From: Pseudomaricurvus albidus
GTDB taxonomy: Bacteria; Pseudomonadota; Gammaproteobacteria; Pseudomonadales; Cellvibrionaceae
Length of the DNA stretch: 64,000 nucleotides
Direction: 5' to 3'
Assembly: GCF_018863235.1 (NCBI RefSeq)
Contig: NZ_JAHKRS010000001.1
Span: forward strand, 663,958 to 727,957
Position 1 is the stretch's first letter. Each line of letters begins with the position of its first letter. A program made the translations under genes and the position numbers. Shown piece after piece: positions 52,233 through 61,725 of the stretch. The notes beneath the pieces are model-generated. The model made no database searches. It worked only from the letters and a program-made list of their open reading frames with translations, and was not told the origin of the DNA.

Positions 52233-55200
52233 ATGAACCACATTTTCAAAACCGTCTTCAATACTGCACTGGGTACCTGGCAGGTCGTGTCTGAACTGGC
52301 CCGGGGCTGTTGTAAAGGGAAGGGCAAAGGGCAGGGCAAAGGACAGGGCAAAGGACAGGGCAAAGGGCAGGTTAAAGGGCAACGTAAAGCACAACGCAAA
52401 GGCAAGAATGGCGGTGTCACCCTTCCGCTGCTGTTTTTAGGTCTGCCCGGCACCGTGTTGGCAGCCAGCTTGCCACAACAGGGTCAGGTGATTGCCGGCG
52501 ATGTGTCCATCAGTAAACCCAACGGCCAAACCCTCAACTTAGAACAAAGCTCAAACAAAGCCATTATCGACTGGCAGTCGTTCAGCATCGGCGCGGGCAA
52601 TACGGTCAACTTCGACCAGAACAGTAGCGCCGCCGTGGCGCTTAACCGCGTCACCGGCAGCGACCCTTCCGCGATTTACGGCAACCTCAATGCCACCGGC
52701 AAGGTCTTTCTGGTTAACCAGAACGGGGTGTTGTTTGCCGAAGGGGCCAACGTTAACGTCGGCGGCTTGGTAGCCTCCACGCTGGATATCGACAATCAGG
52801 ACTTTCTCGACGGCCACTACCGCTTTGAGGGCAGCGGGGATCAGGCCGTCATCAACCGCGGCAGCATCCATGCCGATGCGGTGGCGATGCTTGGCGGGCA
52901 GGTCAGTAACGAAGGGGTGATTCGTGCCAACCTGGGCAGTGTCGCCATGGCCGCAGGGGAGAAAATCCAGCTCGACTTTGCCGGCGACGGCTTGATCAAC
53001 CTCACCATCGAACAGGGCAAACTCAATGCGCTGGTGGAAAACCACGGCGCGATCCAGGCCGATGGCGGCAGCGTTTACCTCACCACACACGCCGCCGATC
53101 AGGTGCTCGATTCGGTGGTCAACAACAGCGGGCAGATTCGCGCGCAAAGCGTGGCCCAGCGCGACGGTAAAATCGTGCTGCTGGCCGACATGCAAAGCGG
53201 CACCGCCAGTATCGACGGCACGCTGGACGCCTCCGCGCCCGACAGCGGCGACGGTGGGTTTATCGAAACCAGCGGTGCTCATGTCACGATTGCCGACAGC
53301 ACTCAGATCACCACGCGGGCCGATAACGGCGACACCGGCACCTGGCTGATCGACCCCAACGACTTCACCATCGCCGCCAGCGATGGCGACATCACCGGTG
53401 CCGCCTTAAGCAACCAGCTGGCCAATAACCACGTCGAGATCCAGAGCGTCAACGGCGCCACCGACGGCAACGGCGATGTCTTCGTTAATGACAGCGTCAG
53501 TTGGAGCGCCAACACGCTCACCCTCAACGCCGAGCGGGATATTCACGTTAACGAATCCCTCAACGCCAGCGGCACCGCCGGGTTGGCACTGAAATACGGC
53601 CAGGGCAGCAGCGACGGCGTGATCAACGGCACCGAAGCCCAATACCGGGTCACGGCGCCTATTAACCTGGCGTCCACCGGCAGCTTCAGTACCCAGCTGG
53701 GCAGCGGTGGTTCTGTCATCGACTACACCATCATTACCGATGTAAACGCGCTGCAAGACGTCAATAACGCGTTGGGCGGAAACTATGTGCTGGGCGCGGA
53801 TATCGACGCCAGTGCCACGGCAGGCTGGAACAGCGGTGCGGGGTTTAATCCGCTTGGTAGCCCCAGCAATAGCTTCCGTGGCGTGTTTGATGGCTTGGGG
53901 CATGTCGTCAGTGATCTGTTTATTAACCGGGGAGCCACAGATTGGGTCGGCCTGTTTGGCTACACCGATGGCGCAACTTTGCGTCAGGTGGGGTTGGAAA
54001 ATGTCGATATTACGGGCAGGGATAGCGTCGGCGGTCTGGTGGGTGTGTTGCGTGGTAGCAGCATCAGCCAATCCTATGCCACCGGCGCGGTGACTGGGGA
54101 GCAGCGTGTTGGGGGGCTGGTTGGTGGTAGCAACAATAGCAGCGTCACGAGCAGCATCAGCCAATCCTATGCCACCGCTGCGGTGACGGGGAATAGTGAC
54201 GTTGGTGGACTGGTCGGGTTTAATAGTAATGGCAGCATCAGCCAGTCCTATGCCACCGGTGCGGTGACGGGGTATGGTACCGTTGGTGGTCTGGTCGGGT
54301 ATCAGCGCGATGGCAACATCAGCCAGTCCTATGTCACCGGTGCGGTGACGGGGACGAGTCAAGTTGGCGGTCTGGTCGGGTATCAGAACGGTGGCAGTAT
54401 CAGCCAGTCCTATGCCACTGGTGCGGTGGCGGGGAATAGTGAAGTTGGCGGTCTGGTTGGGTTTCAGGACAACGGCAGCATTACCACCAGCTACTGGAAC
54501 ACCGAAACCACCGGCCAGGTAACGGGTCTCGGCAGTAACTTTTTTTGGGGCGACGGCGGCACGGGCCTGACCACCGAGCAAATGTTCTCCGCCGACAGCT
54601 TCACCGGTTTCGAGTTTGGCGAGGTGTGGGGCAATGCTGGTGACCAGACCACGCCTTACCTGCTGGGGCTGTCGGGCAATCAGGTCTTCAACCGCCATAG
54701 CCTGCCCACGGGTGCCATCACCGCAAGCAATCGCCCCGACGCCTATAACGTCATTCTCACTCTGCAGCAGTTGCAAGCCATCAACAACGGGCTGACCGGC
54801 AACTATGTGCTGGGCGCGGATATTGATGCCAGCGCCACGGCAGGCTGGAACAGCGGTGCCGGGTTTAATCCGCTGGGTAACGCCAGCACTGAATTTAGCG
54901 GTGTGTTTGATGGCTTGGGTCATGTGATCAGTGATCTGTTTATTCACCGGGGAAGCACAGACTCTGTTGGGTTGTTTGGCTATACCGATGGCGCAACGCT
55001 GCGTCAGGTGGGGCTGGAAAACGTCGATATTACGGGCAGGGATACCGTCGGCGGTCTGGTGGGTGGGCTGCGTGATAGCAGCATCAGCCGCTCCTATGCC
55101 ACCGGCGCGGTGACTGGGGAGTGGCGTGTTGGGGGGCTGGTTGGTTTCAGCTCCTCTAGCATCAGCCAGTCCTATGCCGCCGCTGCGGTGACGGGGACGA

Positions 55201-58200
55201 ATGAGGTTGGCGGTCTGGTCGGGCTTCAGAGCGGCAGCATCAGCCAGTCCTATGCCACCGGTGCGGTGACGGGGAGTAATCAGACCGTTGGCGGTCTGGT
55301 CGGGTCTCTGAATCATGGCACTATCAGCCAGTCCTATGCCACCGGTGCGGTGACGGGGGGTATTGATGTTGGCGGTCTGGTTGGGATTCAGGACGGGTTC
55401 TTAAGCTCCATCACCAATAGCCATTGGGACAGCGATTCCACCGGGCAAGATGCGGCTATTGGTCTTTCTTTCGATGGTACCAACACCAACCTCTCCGAGG
55501 TAACGGCCAGCAACCGCTACAACCACAGCGCCTATCAAAACCTGGGCACCTGGGAGCAGTTATACGGCGACATGTATATCGCCAAAGACGGCAGCGGTAA
55601 CCCCACCTGGGCCATGATCGAAGGCTCCACCCGGCCGTTTTTGTACAGCGAATACAGCACCACCATCCGCAACGCCCACCAGCTGCAACTGGCCGCGCTG
55701 GACCTGACCGCCGATTACACCCTCGCCGCCGATATCGACGCCAGCATTGCCAATGGCAGCAATGTGTCCGGTATGTGGAGCGGTGCGGGGTTTGATCCGC
55801 TTGGTAGCCGTTCCAGCAACAGCTTCCGTGGCGTTTTTGACGGCTTGGGGCATGTGATCAGTGATCTGTTTATTGATCGGGGAGCCACAGATTGGGTCGG
55901 CCTGTTTGGCTACACCGATGGCGCAACGCTGCGTCAGTTAGGGCTGGCTAACGTCGACATTACGGGCAAGGATTACGTCGGCGGTCTGGTTGGTGGAGGC
56001 GGCAGCAGTATTGGCCAGTCCTATGTTACCGGCGCGGTGACGGGGGGGGATATTGTTGGCGGTCTGGTCGGTTTTTTGTCTGGTAACTCCAGCATCAGCC
56101 AGTCCTATGCCACCGGTGAAGTGCAAGGAGGCATCAATGTCGGTGGTCTGGTTGGCCATCTGCATCTGAACAATGGTTCTATCAGCCAGTCCTACGCCTC
56201 CGCAAGCGTTGACGGGAACCATAGAGTTGGCGGCCTGGTTGGCGCTGTTATTTCGAGTGCAATCAGCGAATCCTATGCCACGGGTGAGGTGCGAGGGAGT
56301 CGCTTGGTTGGAACACTGACCGGAGCCCAGTCGGGCACCATTTCTGATAGCTATTACCTGCTGACCGATAATCGCACTATCGAGTCCACTGATTATGGCG
56401 TAAACACCCGTGGTGGCGTCAGGGTGGCAAGCGGTCTGACAGGTAAAACCCTGACGCTTAAAGGCGGTTTGGGTATTGATTTGCTGGACAGCGTTGAACT
56501 GGGCGATAACACACTGCTGGTGCAGACGGACGGAGGCATCTACCTCCACAGCGGCAGTGCAGTGACCTCCAGCGCGGCCGGCGATGCGCTTGTGCTGGCG
56601 GGTGCAACCTTTATCAATCAGGCAGGCAGCTCTGCGTTGTCCGCCACAAACGCCGATGGCCGATGGCTGATCTACAGCGACAACCCGGATGACAACACCT
56701 TTGGTGGCCTGGCCAGCGGCAATCAGGCGCTGTGGAATACCAGTTGGAACGGCGCGCCCGCTATCACGGCCTCGGGTAACCGCTATGTGTTTGCCATGCA
56801 GCCGACCCTTACGGTCACCGGCACGGTTGATGGCAGCAAGACCTACGGTGATCTGTACACCATCACCACGCCGGTTGTCGGAACCGATTACACCCTGAGC
56901 GGATTTGTAGACGCTGCCGCTTACGGCAGTGTGTTTACGCAGGATGATGCCAGCAACATCGGAGCCCCCACGCTTGTCTCAGCAGGCGCGGCCGCAAGCG
57001 CCGATGCGGGTGACTATGCGTTCAGCTGGCAGGTCGGCGATCTGGCCGCTACGGGTTACAACGTTGATCTCACCGCTACCGGCGGCACGCTTACGGTGAC
57101 GAAGAAGGTCATTGATCTGATTAACGCCATCGCACAGAACAAAGTCTATGACGGCACTTTGGATGCAGACGCGATTGCTGAACTGAATGGCGTCATCAGC
57201 GGCGACGATCTTCAAGTGACAGTAAGCGGGGCGTTTGACGACAAGAACACCGGTACTGGCAAAACCGTGACCGTCAGCGGCGCACTGTCCGGCGCGGATG
57301 CCGGTAACTACGCCCTGTCGTCGAACAGCATCACAACCACCGCCGACATCACCGCCAAGGTGATTGATCTGATCAATGCCGTGGCCCAAGACAAAGTCTA
57401 TGACGGCACGCTCGATGCCGATGTGGCGGCAGATTTGAACGGCGTTCTCAGCGGCGATGATCTGCAACTGGCGGTTAGCGGCGAGTTTGATAACAAAAAC
57501 GCTGGCACTGGCAAAACCGTGACCGTCAACGGCGCACTGTCGGGTGCGGATGCCAGTAACTACGCCCTGTCGGCAAGCAGCATCACCACCACCGCCGACA
57601 TCACCGCCAAGGTGATCGATCTGATCAATGCGGTGGCTCAACATAAAGCCTACGACGGCACCACCGATGCCGATGTGGCGGCAGACCTGAATGGCGTTCT
57701 CAGCGGCGATGATCTGCAACTGGCAGTAAGCGGCGCGTTTGACAACAAAAACGCCGGCACCGGCAAAACCGTCACCGTCAGCGGCGCGCTGTCGGGTGCG
57801 GATGCCGGCAACTACGCCCTGTCGTCGAGCAGCATCACAACCACCGCCGACATCACCGCCAAGGTAATCGATCTGATCAATGCGGTGGCGCAACACAAGG
57901 TCTACGACGGCACTCTGGATGCGGAGGTTGTTGCTGAACTCAGCGGCGTGATTAACGGCGATGATCTCAGCGTGATCCTCAGCGGTTTGTTCGCCAATGC
58001 CGAGGTGGGCGATAACAAGCTTGTGACCGTGAGTGGCGAGCTGCAAGGCGCAGATCGTAGCAATTATCAGCTCAGTGGCCCGGTGCAAACCCTTGCCAGT
58101 GTGCGGGAAGAAGTCACCCAGACAGAAAACCGGCCACTGCAGGGCTATGTTGAGGCGATCCGCCTGCGGCAGGACACGCCCAGCTCACTGCCCGGTGAAA

Positions 58201-58340
58201 CCTCACTGCAACTGACCATCCGCGGCGATGGCCTGAACCTGACGGGGCTGGCCGGTGACGTGACCTTGGGAACAACCGACGAGTCGAACGATAACGAATC
58301 CGGCTATCAGGACAGTGCGGCAAGCCTGTTGCAGCCATAA
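52233..58340 (+). CDS. TpsA exoprotein with filamentous haemagglutinin N-domain and GLUG/YDG repeats
   Basis: A 2035-residue secreted protein. An extended signal peptide (MNHIFKTVFNTALGTWQVVSELARG) is followed by a Lys/Gly/Gln repeat (28-59) and a hydrophobic core to about residue 78. The TPS domain is at about 80-330, with NQNGVLFAEGANVNVGG. Three copies of a long GLUG-repeat module (GGLVG...GSISQSYATGAVTG) span about 500-1370. An MBG-type region follows, then four YDG modules at about 1625-1945 (KVYDGTLDA, SGADAGNYALS). The tail carries no anchor. Secretion is through the TpsB 17 bp downstream. Probable adhesin. Confidence 0.93.
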   Translation: MNHIFKTVFNTALGTWQVVSELARGCCKGKGKGQGKGQGKGQGKGQVKGQRKAQRKGKNGGVTLPLLFLGLPGTVLAASLPQQGQVIAGDVSISKPNGQTLNLEQSSNKAIIDWQSFSIGAGNTVNFDQNSSAAVALNRVTGSDPSAIYGNLNATGKVFLVNQNGVLFAEGANVNVGGLVASTLDIDNQDFLDGHYRFEGSGDQAVINRGSIHADAVAMLGGQVSNEGVIRANLGSVAMAAGEKIQLDFAGDGLINLTIEQGKLNALVENHGAIQADGGSVYLTTHAADQVLDSVVNNSGQIRAQSVAQRDGKIVLLADMQSGTASIDGTLDASAPDSGDGGFIETSGAHVTIADSTQITTRADNGDTGTWLIDPNDFTIAASDGDITGAALSNQLANNHVEIQSVNGATDGNGDVFVNDSVSWSANTLTLNAERDIHVNESLNASGTAGLALKYGQGSSDGVINGTEAQYRVTAPINLASTGSFSTQLGSGGSVIDYTIITDVNALQDVNNALGGNYVLGADIDASATAGWNSGAGFNPLGSPSNSFRGVFDGLGHVVSDLFINRGATDWVGLFGYTDGATLRQVGLENVDITGRDSVGGLVGVLRGSSISQSYATGAVTGEQRVGGLVGGSNNSSVTSSISQSYATAAVTGNSDVGGLVGFNSNGSISQSYATGAVTGYGTVGGLVGYQRDGNISQSYVTGAVTGTSQVGGLVGYQNGGSISQSYATGAVAGNSEVGGLVGFQDNGSITTSYWNTETTGQVTGLGSNFFWGDGGTGLTTEQMFSADSFTGFEFGEVWGNAGDQTTPYLLGLSGNQVFNRHSLPTGAITASNRPDAYNVILTLQQLQAINNGLTGNYVLGADIDASATAGWNSGAGFNPLGNASTEFSGVFDGLGHVISDLFIHRGSTDSVGLFGYTDGATLRQVGLENVDITGRDTVGGLVGGLRDSSISRSYATGAVTGEWRVGGLVGFSSSSISQSYAAAAVTGTNEVGGLVGLQSGSISQSYATGAVTGSNQTVGGLVGSLNHGTISQSYATGAVTGGIDVGGLVGIQDGFLSSITNSHWDSDSTGQDAAIGLSFDGTNTNLSEVTASNRYNHSAYQNLGTWEQLYGDMYIAKDGSGNPTWAMIEGSTRPFLYSEYSTTIRNAHQLQLAALDLTADYTLAADIDASIANGSNVSGMWSGAGFDPLGSRSSNSFRGVFDGLGHVISDLFIDRGATDWVGLFGYTDGATLRQLGLANVDITGKDYVGGLVGGGGSSIGQSYVTGAVTGGDIVGGLVGFLSGNSSISQSYATGEVQGGINVGGLVGHLHLNNGSISQSYASASVDGNHRVGGLVGAVISSAISESYATGEVRGSRLVGTLTGAQSGTISDSYYLLTDNRTIESTDYGVNTRGGVRVASGLTGKTLTLKGGLGIDLLDSVELGDNTLLVQTDGGIYLHSGSAVTSSAAGDALVLAGATFINQAGSSALSATNADGRWLIYSDNPDDNTFGGLASGNQALWNTSWNGAPAITASGNRYVFAMQPTLTVTGTVDGSKTYGDLYTITTPVVGTDYTLSGFVDAAAYGSVFTQDDASNIGAPTLVSAGAAASADAGDYAFSWQVGDLAATGYNVDLTATGGTLTVTKKVIDLINAIAQNKVYDGTLDADAIAELNGVISGDDLQVTVSGAFDDKNTGTGKTVTVSGALSGADAGNYALSSNSITTTADITAKVIDLINAVAQDKVYDGTLDADVAADLNGVLSGDDLQLAVSGEFDNKNAGTGKTVTVNGALSGADASNYALSASSITTTADITAKVIDLINAVAQHKAYDGTTDADVAADLNGVLSGDDLQLAVSGAFDNKNAGTGKTVTVSGALSGADAGNYALSSSSITTTADITAKVIDLINAVAQHKVYDGTLDAEVVAELSGVINGDDLSVILSGLFANAEVGDNKLVTVSGELQGADRSNYQLSGPVQTLASVREEVTQTENRPLQGYVEAIRLRQDTPSSLPGETSLQLTIRGDGLNLTGLAGDVTLGTTDESNDNESGYQDSAASLLQP

Positions 58341-58357
58341 AATCAGGAAAGGAATTC

Positions 58358-59980
58358 ATGAAAAGACAACTGTTAAGTCTTGCGGTCGCCCTTGGCTGGC
58401 TGCCGATGGCCATGGCACAACTTCCCCCGCAAGCGGGTGACAGCTTGCGGATACTGGAAGATCAGCAACTGTCCTTGCCGCCGTCGTCGGAGCCTGCCTT
58501 GCAAGCACCGACGGACGTACCGGTAGTTGCGCCACAATCGGACATTCCGATTCCGGTGCGCGAGTTTCGGATTGAAGGCAATCATTCGCTGCCCACCGGG
58601 GCACTGCTGGCACAGCTGCAGGATTTGACCGGCCAGACACTGACACTGGCCGAGCTGTACGACGCTGCGGAGCGGCTCACGGTATATTATCGTCAGCAGG
58701 GGTATCTGGTCAGTCGGGCCTATTTGCCCGCGCAGGAAATTGGCGACGACGGCATCATTACCATCGCCATTGCCGAGGGGCGTTATGGGCAGGTAACCCT
58801 GACAAACCAGAGCCACCTGCGCGACTTTGTGCCGCGCAGCATGATGGGGCAGCTGGCAAGCGGCGACGCGGTCACTCTCAAACCGCTGGAGCGGCAGGTG
58901 CTGTTGTTCGACGATCTGCCGGGGACGCGGGCATCTTCTTCACTGGCGGCGGGTCGCGAGCCGGGACAATCCGATCTGACCGTGATACTGAAAGATGCAC
59001 CCCGTTTGAGCGGTAGAGTGACGATGGACAACTACGGCAACCGCCACACCGGTGAATACCGTATGAGTACGCAACTGGATGTGGCCAGTCCGCTGGGCCT
59101 TGGCGATGCGTTTTCACTCTACCTGCTGGGCACTGACGAGGAGCAGCTGTACTACATGGCCCGCTACGACCTGCCGGTCAGCCCCTGGGGCACCCGCGTG
59201 GGTCTGTCTGCGTCAAAAATGGATTACCAGCTGGGCGGGGATTTCGACGATCTCGATGCCACAGGCACGGCGGATACCATCGGCCTGTTTGTCACCCACC
59301 CCTGGTTGCGCAGTCGCAATCTGAATGTGCGCAGCCTGCTGCAAGTGGAGCGCAAGGACCTGACCGATGAACTGTTCGATGGTTTTATCGTCACCGACAA
59401 GACGTCCGAGAACGTCACCCTGGGCCTGTCCGGGGATTGGCGCGATACCTTCGGCGGTGGGGGTGTAAACGCCTTCAATGTGAGTTGGGTGCAGGGCCAC
59501 CTGCGCGGGGACAGCATCGATCGCGGCAGCTTTGGCAAGTTGCAGTTTTCCCTGTTGCGGCTGCAATACCTGACGAACCAACTGAGTCTCTACACCGCGC
59601 TGCAAGGGCAGTGGACCGACGGCAATCTGGACAGCTCTGAGCACTTGTCACTGGGCGGGCCTTACACCATTCGCGGCTATCCGGCCGGCGAAGCCAGCGC
59701 CGATGAAGGCGTGCTCGGCACTCTGGAGCTGCGCTATCAATGGCGAACTGACTGGCAATTCAAAACCTTTGTCGATGGCGGTTATGCCCGTCTGGTGCGC
59801 CACCCGCTGGAGGACGATGATCACCACCGCAACCTGAGCAGCATCGGTGTGGGCGTTGACTGGCAACCACACCCGCAGCTGAGTTTCAGCCTCACCAGTT
59901 CCTGGCGCACCGGCGAACAGCCCGTCAGTGATACCGAGCGCACCCCGCAAGTCTGGGGACGGATGCAGTGGTCGTTCTAA
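58358..59980 (+). CDS. TpsB outer-membrane transporter (ShlB/FhaC/HecB family)
   Basis: A 540-residue protein with signal peptide (1-20), a Pro-rich linker, POTRA domains (REFRIEGNHSLPTGAL; LTVYYRQQGYLVSRAYLPAQ) and a 16-strand FhaC-like barrel. The lid-loop motif IRGYP (GGPYTIRGYPAGE) and final Phe are present. It recognises the TPS domain of the 2035-residue partner and exports it. AAAGGAA precedes the ATG; it is in one operon with tpsA. Confidence 0.95.
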   Translation: MKRQLLSLAVALGWLPMAMAQLPPQAGDSLRILEDQQLSLPPSSEPALQAPTDVPVVAPQSDIPIPVREFRIEGNHSLPTGALLAQLQDLTGQTLTLAELYDAAERLTVYYRQQGYLVSRAYLPAQEIGDDGIITIAIAEGRYGQVTLTNQSHLRDFVPRSMMGQLASGDAVTLKPLERQVLLFDDLPGTRASSSLAAGREPGQSDLTVILKDAPRLSGRVTMDNYGNRHTGEYRMSTQLDVASPLGLGDAFSLYLLGTDEEQLYYMARYDLPVSPWGTRVGLSASKMDYQLGGDFDDLDATGTADTIGLFVTHPWLRSRNLNVRSLLQVERKDLTDELFDGFIVTDKTSENVTLGLSGDWRDTFGGGGVNAFNVSWVQGHLRGDSIDRGSFGKLQFSLLRLQYLTNQLSLYTALQGQWTDGNLDSSEHLSLGGPYTIRGYPAGEASADEGVLGTLELRYQWRTDWQFKTFVDGGYARLVRHPLEDDDHHRNLSSIGVGVDWQPHPQLSFSLTSSWRTGEQPVSDTERTPQVWGRMQWSF

Positions 59981-60575
59981 GCCGCAAATTCCCATCCGGC
60001 TGAAAGTGATGCCCTCTTGGGTTTAGCGAGGATGTGATTGATACAGGGGGGGATGCCTCGTATCCCCTTAGCCCATTCATCGTATCCCCCCAGCCTATAC
60101 AACCAATCCCCCTGCCTATCCAAAATACCCGATTGTCCATTGCCGGAACCCGATGTCGGGTCTCGGGACAGGACGCTTCCCTATAAAAGACCCGACGTCG
60201 GTTATCAAAGACTCGATGTCGGGTATCGGCAGGAGGATGCCGAGTGTTTTGACGGCGATGTCGAGTCTTTTAAGGGGGATGTCGAGTATTGTGGCTCCGA
60301 TGTTGGAGTAAAAAGCTTCGATGCTGGAGCAAAAAGCCTCGACGTCGATGATCGGAGGGAGGTTGTCGAGTGATTGGAACAGGCCATCGAGTGATTGAGA
60401 TAGGTTGTCGAATGATTGGGATAGACCGTCGAGTGCGGGAGACCCGGTTTCGAGTTATGGAACTCCAATGTCGAGTGTTTAAGGTAGATTGTCGTATGGC
60501 TATAAACACTCCGATGGGTTATACAGAGTGTTTTTGATGCATGATTTTCTGACCCGCTAAATTAGGAAGACAAAA
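59981..60575. other. 595-bp intergenic region holding array 2
   Basis: Between tpsB and the MscS-like gene. Apart from the 21-bp array at 60051-60533 there is nothing else clear. Frames over the array on either strand encode only heptapeptide repeats, with no good ribosome sites, and are treated as non-coding. Confidence 0.5.
60051..60533 (+). repeat. Array 2 of degenerate 21-bp repeats, intergenic
   Basis: About 23 consecutive units with an unbroken 21-bp period. From 60156 unit starts fall at 60156, 60177, 60198 ... 60492. Most begin TCGAGT, TCGGGT, TCGATG or TCGACG and are preceded by GATG or similar. Early units (to about 60155) are more divergent. Several stretches (AAAAGACCCGACG, CAAAGACTCGATG) match array 1 in the same orientation, so the two are one repeat family. 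It lies between tpsB and the MscS-like gene. Confidence 0.8.
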
Positions 60576-61052
60576 ATGACCAATCACCTTTTGCCAGCGC
60601 TGTTTATTCTGGGCGTGTTTATTGTTGCGGCGATCTTGTTCGACAAATTACTGAAGAACATTGCCGGGCGCTACGATGCCAGTGCCTCCGAAAGCTTCCG
60701 CCTGATCTCCAATTCACAGAAGGCCATTTTGATTTTTATCGGCTGTGTACTGGCGCTGTCGAAGCTGGGGTTTAATGTCTCGGCTCTGGTCGCGGGTTTG
60801 GGGTTAACCGGCTTCGCACTCGGGCTGGCCCTGAAAGACGCCATCTCCAATCTGGTGGCCGGCATGATGATTGTGCTCTACAAACCCATCGAGCTGGAAG
60901 ACAGCGTAGAAATCGCCGGCGTGAAGGGCGTGGTGGTGGACCTGAACCTGCGCTACATCACCGTTAAAGCCGAAGGTGCCGTGCATCTGGTGCCCAACTC
61001 CCTGTTGCTTAATTCCAAGGTGACGTTGTTGGATCAAACGCCCGCTGAATAA
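60576..61052 (+). CDS. Small MscS-like mechanosensitive channel
   Basis: A 158-residue protein with three membrane helices, the pore-lining Gly/Ala helix and linker (SALVAGLGLTGFALGLALKDAISNLVAGMMIVLYKP) and the following beta-domain (DSVEIAGVKGVVVDLNLRYITV...VHLVPNSLLLNSKVTL). It lacks the C-terminal alpha/beta domain of full MscS, so it is a minimal member. The Asn-Pro-type element of the family is changed to VPNS. Role in osmotic release is by family. Confidence 0.85.
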   Translation: MTNHLLPALFILGVFIVAAILFDKLLKNIAGRYDASASESFRLISNSQKAILIFIGCVLALSKLGFNVSALVAGLGLTGFALGLALKDAISNLVAGMMIVLYKPIELEDSVEIAGVKGVVVDLNLRYITVKAEGAVHLVPNSLLLNSKVTLLDQTPAE

Positions 61053-61095
61053 AACTCCCGCCGGGTTCAGGTAACCGTCAATCACATACGTGGCG

Positions 61096-61602
61096 TTAAC
61101 GGGAGACAAGAATGAATGACTCACTGCCTCCAAACTGTCCATTGGCATCTGGCGCAACATCGGCGGTGAGTTTCCACGAGCCGAAATCATCCAGTGAGAT
61201 CTGAATTGTTACCAGCCCAAGAGTGTCTGTGGTCGTGGTTCCGCTGGTCGCATCAATCGTCTGGGAATTGAGGGTTGTGATAACGCCCTGATGGTTCGGA
61301 TTGCCGGGGGTGAGTGTAAACGTCACGCTGCGCCCGCCGATGGGTTGTGCTCCGGTCTTGATAATAGGCTGGTTGTACTGGTCAACGCCTTTGCCCTGTG
61401 TCAGTTTGAAGACGTAGTTGGCGGTGCCGGGTGGCAGCGGAACAATTTGCGGTGCGGTGGTATAGGCGCCGTGCTCCCACTGCTGTTGTGTTCTCTTGTA
61501 CTCTATATATTTGGGGCCGGCCAGAGCAGCGAGGATTAAAACGATACCGACAACAACGACAATTTCCAGTAGTGTATAGCCGGTTTGCAGAGGCTTTTTC
61601 AT
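61096..61602 (-). CDS. Orphan type IV pilin/pseudopilin-like protein
   Basis: A 168-residue protein with a short basic leader and prepilin cleavage/methylation site GYTLLEIVVVVGIVLILAAL, in which Glu at +5 is present. A beta-rich C-terminal domain follows (PLPPGTANYVFKL; LVTIQISLDDFGSWKLTADV). A prepilin peptidase must exist elsewhere. It is alone, not in a pilus or type II cluster. A ribosome site GGGGTGAA precedes the ATG at 61602. Confidence 0.85.
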   Translation of the reverse strand: MKKPLQTGYTLLEIVVVVGIVLILAALAGPKYIEYKRTQQQWEHGAYTTAPQIVPLPPGTANYVFKLTQGKGVDQYNQPIIKTGAQPIGGRSVTFTLTPGNPNHQGVITTLNSQTIDATSGTTTTDTLGLVTIQISLDDFGSWKLTADVAPDANGQFGGSESFILVSR

Positions 61603-61725
61603 GGTTCACCCCCTTGATCAGGCTGGTGATATGTTGGGTTGATGACAATAAAACGGCTCTATCTTCTGTTCTTATTATAGATGCTGAAATAAAAGGGTGT
61701 TTTAACATTCGATAGGGATAAACGA

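Noticed and set aside
53406..55316. A 636-residue minus-strand protein
   Set aside because: It is the shadow of the repetitive tpsA gene, with no ribosome site and no recognisable domain.
56979..58088. A 369-residue minus-strand protein
   Set aside because: It lies antisense to the YDG repeats of tpsA and its repeats mirror them.
60038..60468. Proteins with heptapeptide repeats on either strand over array 2
   Set aside because: A 21-bp period keeps every frame in phase, so such frames are expected. Stops cut the array, start codons lack ribosome sites, and neither frame spans it.
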